Positions 25,863-34,141 of a stretch of 64,000 nt of DNA are shown here, one piece after another. The position numbers were made by a program, and so were the translations under genes. Numbering within the stretch: the first letter of the stretch is position 1; each line of letters begins with the position of its first letter. Source of the DNA: Qipengyuania sp. JC766 (lineage in GTDB: Bacteria; Pseudomonadota; Alphaproteobacteria; Sphingomonadales; Sphingomonadaceae); NCBI RefSeq assembly GCF_040717445.1, contig NZ_JBFEFL010000001.1:2118001-2182000 (forward strand), written 5' to 3'. The notes beneath the pieces are model-generated. The model searched no databases. It saw only the letters and a program-made list of their open reading frames with translations, and was not told where the DNA came from.

Positions 25863-26412
25863 GCTGCGCGCGCCACTCGTCTCGCCCGATGGCATAGGCG
25901 ATGATGGTGGGATCGTCCGGATCGAAATCCGGGCTGGCAAAATCGAGATCGGTCCGGCGTTCCATGCCGAGCCGCTTCATGAGACCCCAGCTCGCTGTGT
26001 TCCGCTCCACCGTGAAGGCGACGACTTCGCCCGAGCCCAGCGCCTCGAAGGCGTGACGCAGGGAGGCGAGGGCCGCTTCCTTCGCGTAACCGTGACCCCA
26101 GGCATCCTCCCGTAACCGCCAACCGACTTCCATCAGTCCCTGCGGTCCGCCTTCCTGGTTGGATCGCTTGAGGCCGCAGAAGCCCAGGATTGCGCCGTCA
26201 TCCTTGCGCTCGACCGCCCAGAAGGTGTGGCCGTGATCGCGGCGGTAGGACAGCAGGCGGTCGCGCGCGCCGGTCTTCTTGGCGTCATCGCACACGCCGC
26301 CCAGCCAGCGCATCACGGCAGGCGTGTTGGTCCCGTCCCAGAACGGCGCCCAGTCCTCGTCCCGCCAGTCGCGCAGGACGAGACGGTCGGTCTCCAGCCG
26401 GAATTCATCCAT
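25855..26412 (-). CDS. GNAT N-acetyltransferase (RimJ/RimL type), copy A
   Basis: A 185-aa acetyltransferase like its downstream neighbour: LETDRLVLRDWRDEDW at the start, motif A REDAWGHGYAKEAAL and motif B VERNTASWGLMKRLGM. It overlaps hemB by 8 nt and copy B by 8 nt, so ribosomes probably pass from gene to gene. The common start (ETDRLVLR versus ETERLVLR) and equal length argue for an old tandem duplication. Confidence 0.9.
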   Translation of the reverse strand: MDEFRLETDRLVLRDWRDEDWAPFWDGTNTPAVMRWLGGVCDDAKKTGARDRLLSYRRDHGHTFWAVERKDDGAILGFCGLKRSNQEGGPQGLMEVGWRLREDAWGHGYAKEAALASLRHAFEALGSGEVVAFTVERNTASWGLMKRLGMERRTDLDFASPDFDPDDPTIIAYAIGRDEWRAQHG

Positions 26413-27400
26413 GCAGGAGGCGCGCGGCATGGGCCGCGTGGTAGGTCAGGACGCCGGTGCATCCCGCCCGCTTGAAAGCCATCAGCGATTCCAGCACCAG
26501 CGCGTCCCTGCTGCCGCCGCCGGCCGCGGCGGCTGCCTCGATCATCGCGTACTCGCCGCTCACCTGGTAGGCGAAGACGGGCACGTCGAACCGCTCGTAG
26601 GCGCGGCGCACGATGTCGAGATAGGGGAGGCCGGGCTTCACCATCACGCTGTCGGCCCCTTCGGCGATGTCGAGCGCGATCTCGCGCATGGCCTCGTCGC
26701 CATTGGCCGGATCCATCTGGTAGGTCTTCTTGTCCCCTTCCAGGAAATCCCCGCTGCCGACCGCGTCGCGAAACGGGCCGTAGAAGGCCGAGGCGTATTT
26801 GGCGGCGTAGCTCATGATCTGGACGTTGACATGGCCCGCCATTTCCAGCGCCATGCGGATCGACCGGACCCGGCCGTCCATCATGTCGGACGGGGCGATG
26901 ATGTCCGCGCCCGCCTCGGCCTGGTTGATCGCCTGGTCCACGAGGATGGCGACCGTATCGTCGTTGCCGACATAGCCACGCTTGTCGAGGACGCCGTCCT
27001 GGCCGTGCGTGGTGTAGGGGTCCAGCGCGACATCGGTCAGGATGCCGATGTCGTTACCGCAGGCGTCCCGAACGGCCCGAACGGCCCGGCACATGAGATT
27101 GTCCGGATCGAGCGCTTCTTTGCCATCGGGCGAACGCAGATTTGGGGGCGTATTGGGGAACAGGGCAATGCAGGGAATGCCCAGATCGACGGCTTCCCTG
27201 GCCCGCTTGGCGACATTGTCGACCGACCAGCGGGAGACCCCCGGCAGCGTCGCCACCGGCTCTTCCACCCCCTTGCCCTCGGTCGCGAACAGCGGCCAGA
27301 CGAGGTCGCTCGGCGCGAGCACGTTCTGGCGATGCATGGAACGGCTCCACGCATGCGCCCTGCTGCGGCGCATACGGGTGTTGGGATAAGCGGCAGTCAT
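26405..27400 (-). CDS. hemB: Delta-aminolevulinic acid dehydratase (porphobilinogen synthase)
   Basis: Condenses two 5-aminolevulinates to porphobilinogen in haem synthesis. The 331-aa protein has both Schiff-base lysines, Lys201 (YAAKYASAFYGPF) and Lys255 (VMVKPG). The region around LTDVALDPYTTHGQDG uses Asp where zinc enzymes use Cys, so this is the magnesium-dependent type usual in Alphaproteobacteria. ATG 27400 is chosen over an in-frame start six codons earlier. It is the first gene of an overlapping leftward operon; hemJ and hemE are 24 kb away near the origin. Confidence 0.96.
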   Translation of the reverse strand: MTAAYPNTRMRRSRAHAWSRSMHRQNVLAPSDLVWPLFATEGKGVEEPVATLPGVSRWSVDNVAKRAREAVDLGIPCIALFPNTPPNLRSPDGKEALDPDNLMCRAVRAVRDACGNDIGILTDVALDPYTTHGQDGVLDKRGYVGNDDTVAILVDQAINQAEAGADIIAPSDMMDGRVRSIRMALEMAGHVNVQIMSYAAKYASAFYGPFRDAVGSGDFLEGDKKTYQMDPANGDEAMREIALDIAEGADSVMVKPGLPYLDIVRRAYERFDVPVFAYQVSGEYAMIEAAAAAGGGSRDALVLESLMAFKRAGCTGVLTYHAAHAARLLHG

Positions 27401-27454
27401 AGGCAGCGCATGGCGCAATCCACGGTCCCGCGCAATCGGCGCGGGGCAAGCCGG

Positions 27455-29050
27455 TCAGGCGGGCCCGTCCGGGCGGTCGAGCTTGTCCACTTCGCGTCGC
27501 GGCGCTTCCGCCCCGCGCTCGGCGGCAGTCGGCGTGAGTTCTGTCAGAGCGGAACCCGCCTCCACCGTCTTCAGCTTCGCCAGAGCATCGCGGAAACGCT
27601 GGAGTTCCGCGCCTTCCAGCTCGGCGCGCGTCACGTAGCTGACGCTTTGCGGATCGACCGCCCGGCCGTTGCGGCGCATCTCGTAATGCAGGTGCGGACC
27701 CGTAGAGAGGCCGGTCGAGCCGATATAGCCGATGACCTGTCCGCGACGGACCTGCTGCCCGGAATTCACCGCCATGCGGCTCATGTGGCAATATCGCGTC
27801 TGCAGGGCGCCGGCATGGTTCAGGCGGACCGTGTTGCCGCAACCGCCTTCGCGCCCGGCGCTCGCGACGATACCGTCTGTCACTGCCACGATCGGCGTCC
27901 CGTGGCCGCCCCGGAAATCGAGGCCCCAGTGCATCCGCTTGTAACCAAGGATCGGGTGGCGCCGCATACCGTAGCGCGAACCGATCGCGCCCGGGACCGG
28001 AGCCAGCAGACCGCTACGCCGTTCCCCGACGCCGGACGCTTCGTAGAACCGGCCTTCCGAACCCCATCGCATAAGTTGCGCAAGCGGTTTTCCGCCGCGA
28101 TCGATGCCGGCATAGATGAGCTTGCCGGCCTGCCGTTCGCCGGTGGCCGCGCGGCGATGGCTCACGATGATGTCGAACGTATCGCCGGGTTGCACCGACC
28201 GTTCCATGTCCATGTTCTCGTCCAGGACGCGCAGATATTGCTGGATCGCACTTGCAGGCGCGCCCGCCGCGCGGGCCGAACGGTAGAGGCTGTCGCCGAT
28301 CGTGCCCCTGATCCTGAGCGGCGTATCGTCGACCCGGATGGGGATCGACCTCACCGCAAGATTACCGGCCGTCCGCTCCACGGCGAGCTTCAGGTCGAAG
28401 CGCGCACGGAATTCCAGCGCGTCCAGCGGGCGCGGCTGTCCGGGAGCGACCCTACGGCCCAGCGTGATGTCCACTTTGGTGCCCGGTTCGATGTCGCCGA
28501 GCGCAATCGACCGGCCCACCAGTTCCGCCACGCGAGACGCATCGGCGGGGCCAACGCCAGCGCGCTGCAGCATCCGTTCGAAACCGTCGCCCTGGGCGAG
28601 GGTCGCAAGCAATTGCACCTGCGGCCGCTCGGGCGCCCGCTTCAGCTCGGTAACGGTCGGAAGGGCAGCCATGCGACGGCCGCTGTCGCCGCCGAGCGCC
28701 AGCGGTGCGATCATCTGGCTGCGGAACTCGTCCCGCGATTGCTGGTCGAGCCGGGTCGCAGGAGCAGCTTCGAGCGGGGGAAAGGCAGGCCAGAGCGCGA
28801 TCGCGGCGCCCGCCAGTCCGAGAAACGTCGCCAGACCGCGAAACCAGCGTCGGCTGCCGATGCCCTCGGCAAGGTCGGGTGCCAGGTCGAGCCCGGAAAT
28901 CCATTCCGATACCGCAAACCGCTTCTGCGCCAGCCGTTCAGGTACCGTCGCGGGCGGTACCGGATCGGACACGCGCGCCTCCCGCCGGACGAATTCGGCC
29001 GGCGACGCGAAGCTCGCGGTATCGTGCGACTGGTACAAAATGCCCCTCAT
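27455..29050 (-). CDS. M23 family peptidase, membrane-anchored
   Basis: Cell-wall endopeptidase of 531 aa. A hydrophobic segment (about 70-90, LATFLGLAGAAIALW) anchors it after a cytoplasmic N-terminus. A middle region (about 150-330) includes an OapA/LysM-like part with DENMDMERSVQPGDTFDIIV. The zinc peptidase domain lies at about 370-470, with MHWGLDFRG (His and Asp ligands) and HLHYE. The ligands are intact, so it is probably active on peptidoglycan cross-links. Its N-terminus faces the helicase gene across about 150 nt. Confidence 0.9.
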   Translation of the reverse strand: MRGILYQSHDTASFASPAEFVRREARVSDPVPPATVPERLAQKRFAVSEWISGLDLAPDLAEGIGSRRWFRGLATFLGLAGAAIALWPAFPPLEAAPATRLDQQSRDEFRSQMIAPLALGGDSGRRMAALPTVTELKRAPERPQVQLLATLAQGDGFERMLQRAGVGPADASRVAELVGRSIALGDIEPGTKVDITLGRRVAPGQPRPLDALEFRARFDLKLAVERTAGNLAVRSIPIRVDDTPLRIRGTIGDSLYRSARAAGAPASAIQQYLRVLDENMDMERSVQPGDTFDIIVSHRRAATGERQAGKLIYAGIDRGGKPLAQLMRWGSEGRFYEASGVGERRSGLLAPVPGAIGSRYGMRRHPILGYKRMHWGLDFRGGHGTPIVAVTDGIVASAGREGGCGNTVRLNHAGALQTRYCHMSRMAVNSGQQVRRGQVIGYIGSTGLSTGPHLHYEMRRNGRAVDPQSVSYVTRAELEGAELQRFRDALAKLKTVEAGSALTELTPTAAERGAEAPRREVDKLDRPDGPA

Positions 29051-29202
29051 CCGTTGGGAGATGCAGACGATCCGGTATGGCCCTGCCGGATCAGAGTTAA
29101 TTTCGCTTTAATGTGCCGGGTGGAACGCACAGCAGAGCGACGGAACGCCCGCCGTGCGGGGCGAAGCTTGTTTCGTGCGCAGGCAACTGCCACATCGGAC
29201 CG

Positions 29203-31692
29203 GTGACCGACCAGGCAATCAAGGCCGTCCTCGGCCCGACCAATACGGGCAAGACCCATCTGGCGATCGAGCGGATGTGCGGCCATTCCAGCGGTGCCAT
29301 CGGGTTCCCGCTCCGCCTGCTGGCACGCGAGGTGTACGACCGGGTCGTCGCGATCAAGGGTGAGGCGCAGGTCGCGCTGATTACCGGCGAAGAACGCATC
29401 GAACCTCCCGGGGCCCGCTATTTCCTCTGCACTGCGGAAGCGATGCCGCGGACCGGAGGCGGCCACGCTTTCGTGGCTCTGGACGAAGCGCAGCTCGGCG
29501 CGGATCGGGAGCGCGGCCATATCTTCACCGATCGGCTGCTTCACGCGCGCGGCCGTGAGGAAACGATGATCCTCGGCGCCGGCACGCTGGAACCGATGAT
29601 CCGCGCGCTGGAGCCGGATGCCGAGATCATCGAGCGCCCGCGTTTCTCGACCCTGACCCATGCAGGGGCGCGCAAGCTCTCCCGATTGCCGCCGCGCAGC
29701 GCCATCGTCGCGTTCAGTGTCGAACAGGTCTATGCGGTCGCCGAAATGCTGCGCCGCTTCCGTGGCGGCAGCGCGGTCGTGATGGGCGCGCTTTCACCGG
29801 AAACGCGCAACCGGCAGGTTGCAATGTTCCAGAATGGTGAGGTCGACTATATCGTCGCGACCGATGCGATTGGCATGGGTCTGAACCTCGATCTCAGGCA
29901 TGTGGCATTCGCATCGCTCAGCAAGTTCGACGGAGTCCGGCAGCGACGCCTGACACCCCCGGAAATGGCGCAGATCGCCGGACGAGCCGGCAGGCATCAG
30001 ACCGATGGGAGCTTCGGCACCTTGTCCGGCACCGGCGGCCACGACGCGGAGTTTACCGAGGAAGAAATCTTCGCGATCGAGGAACATCGGTTCGCACCGA
30101 TCACTCAGCTCTACTGGCGCGAGGCCGAGCCACGGTTCACCGATGTCGATACACTGATCCGCGACCTGGAGAGCAAGCCGGACAATCCGCAACTGCGCCT
30201 CGTGCCCGAGGCGATCGACCTGACCGTCCTCAAGATCCTCTCGGAACACCCGGTTGCGCGCGACGTGCGCGGGCCGGCCGTGGTCCGGCGGTTCTGGGAA
30301 GTCTGTTCGCTGCCGGACTTTCGCCAGGTGGGCGCCGACACCCATGCGCGCTTCGTCGCGCGGTTGTGGCAGGACCTGCGCGAGGGATACCTGGGCGCAG
30401 ACTTCGCGGCCGCGCGGATCGCAGAACTGGACAACCCGCAAGGCGACATCCACGCGCTTCAAGGCCGTATCGCCGCCATTCGCAGTTGGGCGTATATCTG
30501 CCAGCGTCCGGACTGGGTGCTGGCGAGAGACGAGATGGCGGCACGTGCAAGGGCAGTGGAAGCCCGCCTGTCCGATGCGCTACACCAGCGCCTCAAAGAA
30601 CGATTCGTAAATCGAAGGACCGCAATACTGATGAAAACGCTGGGTCAGGATGCCTCCCTGCTGCCCGTACATCTGACAGAAGACGGCGCGCTGATGGTGG
30701 AAGACGAAACGATCGGCACGGTCGAGGGCTTTCGCTTCAGCGTGGACGCGAAGGCGAACGTTGCGGACCGCAAGATGCTTCTGTCGGCGGGCGAAAAGGC
30801 CTTGCCGAAGATTCTTGGCGAGAGAGCCCAATCGCTGGTCGATTCCGGTCTCGAAGGGGTTGAACTTGTTCGTGGCAAGATTCGCTGGGGAAGGCAGATC
30901 CTGGCTTCCGTGGAGATAGACGAGGGCTGCGCCAGGCCGCGACTGGTCCCGCCGCCGGAAATCGAGAAGATCGCCGAAGGGCCACGCACCGCTCTGCTGT
31001 CGGCGCTGGAAGACTGGCTGGTAAAGCAACTTGAACCACTCGAGCCGATGCGCCGGATGGCGGGGGCGACCGAAGATGCCGACGCAGGATCGCAGGCGCG
31101 CGCCTTGCTGCTGACGCTGATCGACGGGCACGGTTACGTCAGCCGCGAAAGGGCGGGGCTTCAGCACCTGCCAAAGGAAATGCGGCCCTTCCTGCGGCGG
31201 CTGGGGGTGACGTTCGGCGCCCTCGATATTTTCGCCCCCCTGCTGCTGAAACCGGCACCGCGGCAGTTGATGGCGTCGCTCGGGCTCGACCGCCGCCCGC
31301 TGGAGGAATCCATGTTTCCCGTCATCGACGGGCAGAAGAAGCTGCCATCGGGCTATCGGCCGGCCGGCAAGCAGGCTGTGCGCATCGATGTGGCGGAAAA
31401 GATCCTGAAGGCGGCGTTCGAGGCGCGCTCGAAGACCAAGAACCGGCGCTTCATCGTCGACTCCGCTCTCGCAATATCGACCGGCCTGACCCTCGACAGC
31501 TTCCGCCGCCTGCTTGGTGCAGCAGGTTTCCGGTCGCTTCCTGCAAAAGACCTGAAGGACGGCATGTTCGGTCCGCCCGAACCCGATCGGTTCGAATGGC
31601 GTCCGTCCCGCCGCAAGCAGGAGCGCACGGAAAAGCCTGCTGCACCGAAGGAAGGAAACGCCTTTGCCGGACTGGCGGACCTGATCCGCTGA
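29203..31692 (+). CDS. Suv3-like ATP-dependent RNA helicase
   Basis: Superfamily 2 helicase of 829 aa like mitochondrial Suv3. Walker A is at GPTNTGKTH a few residues after the start, the DEAQ box in FVALDEAQLGAD, and motif VI is QIAGRAGRH. A long C-terminal part (about 300-700) resembles the Suv3 helical domains, and the basic tail PSRRKQERTEK may bind RNA. GTG 29203 is the only start compatible with the family, though its ribosome site is weak. The next gene, an S4-domain RNA-binding protein, overlaps it (TGATG), which supports a joint role in RNA or ribosome metabolism. Confidence 0.88.
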   Translation: MTDQAIKAVLGPTNTGKTHLAIERMCGHSSGAIGFPLRLLAREVYDRVVAIKGEAQVALITGEERIEPPGARYFLCTAEAMPRTGGGHAFVALDEAQLGADRERGHIFTDRLLHARGREETMILGAGTLEPMIRALEPDAEIIERPRFSTLTHAGARKLSRLPPRSAIVAFSVEQVYAVAEMLRRFRGGSAVVMGALSPETRNRQVAMFQNGEVDYIVATDAIGMGLNLDLRHVAFASLSKFDGVRQRRLTPPEMAQIAGRAGRHQTDGSFGTLSGTGGHDAEFTEEEIFAIEEHRFAPITQLYWREAEPRFTDVDTLIRDLESKPDNPQLRLVPEAIDLTVLKILSEHPVARDVRGPAVVRRFWEVCSLPDFRQVGADTHARFVARLWQDLREGYLGADFAAARIAELDNPQGDIHALQGRIAAIRSWAYICQRPDWVLARDEMAARARAVEARLSDALHQRLKERFVNRRTAILMKTLGQDASLLPVHLTEDGALMVEDETIGTVEGFRFSVDAKANVADRKMLLSAGEKALPKILGERAQSLVDSGLEGVELVRGKIRWGRQILASVEIDEGCARPRLVPPPEIEKIAEGPRTALLSALEDWLVKQLEPLEPMRRMAGATEDADAGSQARALLLTLIDGHGYVSRERAGLQHLPKEMRPFLRRLGVTFGALDIFAPLLLKPAPRQLMASLGLDRRPLEESMFPVIDGQKKLPSGYRPAGKQAVRIDVAEKILKAAFEARSKTKNRRFIVDSALAISTGLTLDSFRRLLGAAGFRSLPAKDLKDGMFGPPEPDRFEWRPSRRKQERTEKPAAPKEGNAFAGLADLIR

Positions 31693-32003
31693 TGCGAGTC
31701 GATGCCTGGTTGCATCGCTGCCGCTTCGTCCGATCGCGCTCCCGCGCCCACGACCTCGTCGACACCGGACTGGTGCGCAGGGACGGCGTCCGGTTGCACA
31801 AGGCCAGCGAGCAGGTCGTGCCGGGACAGACGCTGACCTTCCCCATCGGGCGCGACGTTCGCATCGTGGAGATACTGCGCTGCCCGGAACGGCGCGGTTC
31901 GCCCGCAGATGCGCAGGCGTGCTATCGGGTGCTTGACCGCGTGGCCCAAACCGCCATAGCACGCGCGAAAGCGCCACAACTCAAGGATACCCCCGCGCCA
32001 TGA
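31692..32003 (+). CDS. S4-domain RNA-binding protein (Hsp15-like)
   Basis: A 103-aa protein whose first 60 residues are an S4 domain ([34 protein letters not shown]), as in Hsp15, which recycles stalled 50S subunits carrying nascent chains. The rest is short and basic. It overlaps the helicase stop by one base and the ferredoxin start by four (ATGA). Confidence 0.88.
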   Translation: MRVDAWLHRCRFVRSRSRAHDLVDTGLVRRDGVRLHKASEQVVPGQTLTFPIGRDVRIVEILRCPERRGSPADAQACYRVLDRVAQTAIARAKAPQLKDTPAP

Positions 32004-32338
32004 CCTACGTCGTCACCGACGCCTGCATCAAGTGCAAGTACACCGACTGCGTCGAGGTCTGTCCGGTGGACTGTTTCTACGAAGGCGAGAACATGCTCGT
32101 CATCAATCCGTCCGAATGCATCGATTGCGGTGTGTGCGAACCGGAATGCCCCGCCGAAGCGATCCTCCCGGACACTGAGAACGGGCTGGAAAAGTGGCTC
32201 GAGCTAAATACGAAGTTCAGTGCCGAGTGGCCCAACATCACCGGCCAGAAGGAACCGCCGGCCGACGCCGACGACCACAAGGGCGAAGAAGGCAAGTTCG
32301 AAAAGTACTTCTCCGAGGAACCTGGCGAGGGGGATTGA
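32000..32338 (+). CDS. fdxA: Seven-iron ferredoxin FdxA
   Basis: Cytoplasmic [3Fe-4S][4Fe-4S] ferredoxin of 112 aa. Cysteines 9, 17 and 50 fit the 3Fe cluster and 21, 40, 43 and 46 the 4Fe cluster, as in the Azotobacter FdI/FdxA family; Cys12 and Cys25 are additional. The acidic C-terminal half lacks cysteines. It overlaps the S4 gene by four bases and precedes a YihY-type gene by 13 nt. Confidence 0.96.
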   Translation: MTYVVTDACIKCKYTDCVEVCPVDCFYEGENMLVINPSECIDCGVCEPECPAEAILPDTENGLEKWLELNTKFSAEWPNITGQKEPPADADDHKGEEGKFEKYFSEEPGEGD

Positions 32339-32351
32339 TCGTTGGGGTGGC

Positions 32352-33260
32352 ATGAGTTCCACCAACAGGGATCGAATGCGCAATGCGGTCAGCGACTCCG
32401 CCGGTGTGGCGGGCCGCTCCGCGAAAACCGTCGGCGGTATCGTTTCCGACATGTTTGCCCGGGCAGGGCGTAACAATACGTCCATCGTGGCGGCCGGCGT
32501 CGCCTTCTACGCCTTTCTCGCGATGGTGCCGCTGCTTGCCGCAACGGTACTCACCTACGGGCTCGTCGCGACACCGCAGACGGTCGCCGCCAATATCGGA
32601 ACCCTGTCCGACGTGCTGCCCGAAGCTGCCGCAGGCCTTTTTGCCGAACAGCTCGAAACGGTCGTCGAGACGTCGGCGGGGAAGAAAGGGCTCGGTCTCC
32701 TGATAGCCCTAGCAGTAGCGCTGTTCGGTGCCCGCAACGGCGCAGGTTCGATCCTGACCGCGCTCAACATCGCGCACGGCGTTCCGGAAGCGCGCGGCTT
32801 CATCAAGGCCAACCTCGCCGCGCTTGCCATCACCGCCGCCGGGATCGTTGCGATCGTTCTTGCAATCTTGGCGATGGGCGTCCTGACGGCTACGCTTGCC
32901 TATCTGGGCGGGGGCATCGCGATTGCCGGGACGGCGGCGACCTACCTGTTCCTCTTCGGGGTGGGCACCGTGGGCGCCTCGCTCCTTTACCGGTACGCGC
33001 CGAACAGGGCCGTTCCGCGGTGGCGGCTGGTCGTTCCCGGTGCGCTGTTGTCCACCAGCGGATGGATGCTGCTCACGCTGGGTTTCGGATATTACGTCGC
33101 GAACTTCGGCAACTACAACGCGACTTACGGTTCGCTGAGCGCCGTCGTCGTGTTGCTGACCTGGCTCTATGCATCGGCATTTCTTCTACTGCTCGGGGCA
33201 GAACTCAACGCCACGCTGGGCGATCGACGGTCCGGATACAAAGGATTGCCGGTCGGCTGA
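32352..33260 (+). CDS. YihY/UPF0761 family inner membrane protein
   Basis: A 302-aa membrane protein of the YihY (once BrkB, ribonuclease BN) family with about six helices and the hallmark ATYLFLFGVGTVGASLLYRYAPNRAVPRWR and GSLSAVVVLLTWLYASAFLLLLGAELNA. The molecular role of the family is not known; the old RNase BN name was an error. ATG 32352 follows the fdxA stop by 13 nt. Confidence 0.9.
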   Translation: MSSTNRDRMRNAVSDSAGVAGRSAKTVGGIVSDMFARAGRNNTSIVAAGVAFYAFLAMVPLLAATVLTYGLVATPQTVAANIGTLSDVLPEAAAGLFAEQLETVVETSAGKKGLGLLIALAVALFGARNGAGSILTALNIAHGVPEARGFIKANLAALAITAAGIVAIVLAILAMGVLTATLAYLGGGIAIAGTAATYLFLFGVGTVGASLLYRYAPNRAVPRWRLVVPGALLSTSGWMLLTLGFGYYVANFGNYNATYGSLSAVVVLLTWLYASAFLLLLGAELNATLGDRRSGYKGLPVG

Positions 33261-33326
33261 ACGGGCCGAGAACTTGCTCTCGCGCAACTAATTGCGCTGC
33301 GACTCGCAATTTTGTTCCAAAGCTGC

Positions 33327-33334
33327 TATATACT
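33327..33334 (+). promoter_or_regulatory. Possible -10 element for carD
   Basis: TATATACT in an A/T-rich patch in the 234-nt space before carD, about 45 nt before the structured leader. No good -35 hexamer is visible 16-18 nt upstream, so the call is weak. Confidence 0.35.
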
Positions 33335-33380
33335 AGGGCGACCCGCCAATCTGGTCTTTGCGCGCGGTCAGAGTTGGAAA

Positions 33381-33476
33381 GGTCCGGACCACAATTGACA
33401 GCACAAGCGGTACCTCCCGCCGTATCCCTCAGGGATACGGAGCTGGCCGCTTTTACCGTCGCAGGGGCTCCGGACC
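33381..33476 (+). ncRNA. Structured leader RNA of carD (cis element or small RNA)
   Basis: A 96-nt nested fold. Closing stem: GGTCCGGA (33381-33388) with TCCGGACC (33469-33476), eight pairs. Inner stem: AAGCGG (33405-33410) with CCGCTT (33447-33452). Apical hairpin: CCGTATCCC (33420-33428) with GGGATACGG (33432-33440) around a three-base loop, all Watson-Crick. The inner stem is followed by TTTTA. It ends 18 nt before the carD ATG and just before the ribosome site (AAAGGA). It could be an attenuator or a stability element; it matches no riboswitch I know. Confidence 0.5.
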
Positions 33477-33494
33477 GGCAAGAAAGGAATCTTC

Positions 33495-34028
33495 ATGGCA
33501 AGTGAGGCACCTGCCTTCGATGTCGGCGACTACGTTGTCTATCCCAAGCACGGCGTCGGCCGTGTTATCGAACTGCAGAGCGAGGAAATCGCCGGCATGC
33601 AGCTCGAACTGTATGTCCTTCGATTCGAAAAGGAGCGGATGACGCTTCGCGTTCCCACGAACAAGGTCGAGTCGATCGGGATGCGCAAGCTTTCCAGCGA
33701 CAAGACGCTGAAGGAAGCGATGGAGACCCTGAAGGGCAAGCCCAAGGTCAAGCGCACCATGTGGAGCCGCCGGGCGCAGGAATACGAAGCCAAGATCAAT
33801 TCGGGCGAGATCAAGCTGATAGCCGAGGTGACGCGCGACCTTTTCCGGCCCGAAGATCAGCCGGAGCAGAGCTATTCGGAGCGCCAGATCTTCGAAGCCG
33901 CTTCCAGCCGGCTGGCTCGCGAGCTTGCAGCCATGGAAGAAACGGACGAAGCGACGGCGCTGGAAAAGATCCTCAACGTCCTGCGCGAACACGCGCCGCA
34001 ATATTACGAGAACACCGAAGAGGCCTGA
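33495..34028 (+). CDS. carD: CarD/CdnL-family RNA polymerase-binding regulator
   Basis: Stabilises open promoter complexes, especially at rRNA and growth genes, by binding the RNA polymerase beta subunit. The 177-aa protein has the N-terminal beta-barrel interaction domain (about 1-65: FDVGDYVVYPKHGVGRVIEL) and a helical C-terminal DNA-binding domain including SRRAQEYEAKINSGE. Length is typical. It stands alone, with a structured leader in front and a strong terminator 26 nt behind. Confidence 0.95.
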   Translation: MASEAPAFDVGDYVVYPKHGVGRVIELQSEEIAGMQLELYVLRFEKERMTLRVPTNKVESIGMRKLSSDKTLKEAMETLKGKPKVKRTMWSRRAQEYEAKINSGEIKLIAEVTRDLFRPEDQPEQSYSERQIFEAASSRLARELAAMEETDEATALEKILNVLREHAPQYYENTEEA

Positions 34029-34053
34029 CCGTCCTCGATCCGGATTTAGCGAG

Positions 34054-34083
34054 AGGGCCATCCGCAAGGGTGGCCCTTTTTTC
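34054..34083 (+). terminator. Terminator of carD
   Basis: AGGGCCA (34054-34060) pairs with TGGCCCT (34071-34077) around a 10-nt loop, followed by a run of T to 34082. Confidence 0.9.
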
Positions 34084-34105
34084 ATGTCTTGCACAAAGAA
34101 GACAG

Positions 34106-34126
34106 GTGTATTATGTGAATAACACA
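34106..34126. promoter_or_regulatory. GTGT-N12-ACAC element before the GIN-domain gene
   Basis: GTGTATTA (34106-34113) and AATAACAC (34118-34125) form an imperfect inverted repeat, with TGTG-AATAA-CACA nested; it overlaps a possible -10 TATTAT (34109-34114), 16 nt before the start codon. GTGT..ACAC boxes with A/T centres are typical operators of YtrA-type GntR repressors. No such regulator is in the window. Confidence 0.3.
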
Positions 34127-34141
34127 CAAGGGAGATGAACC

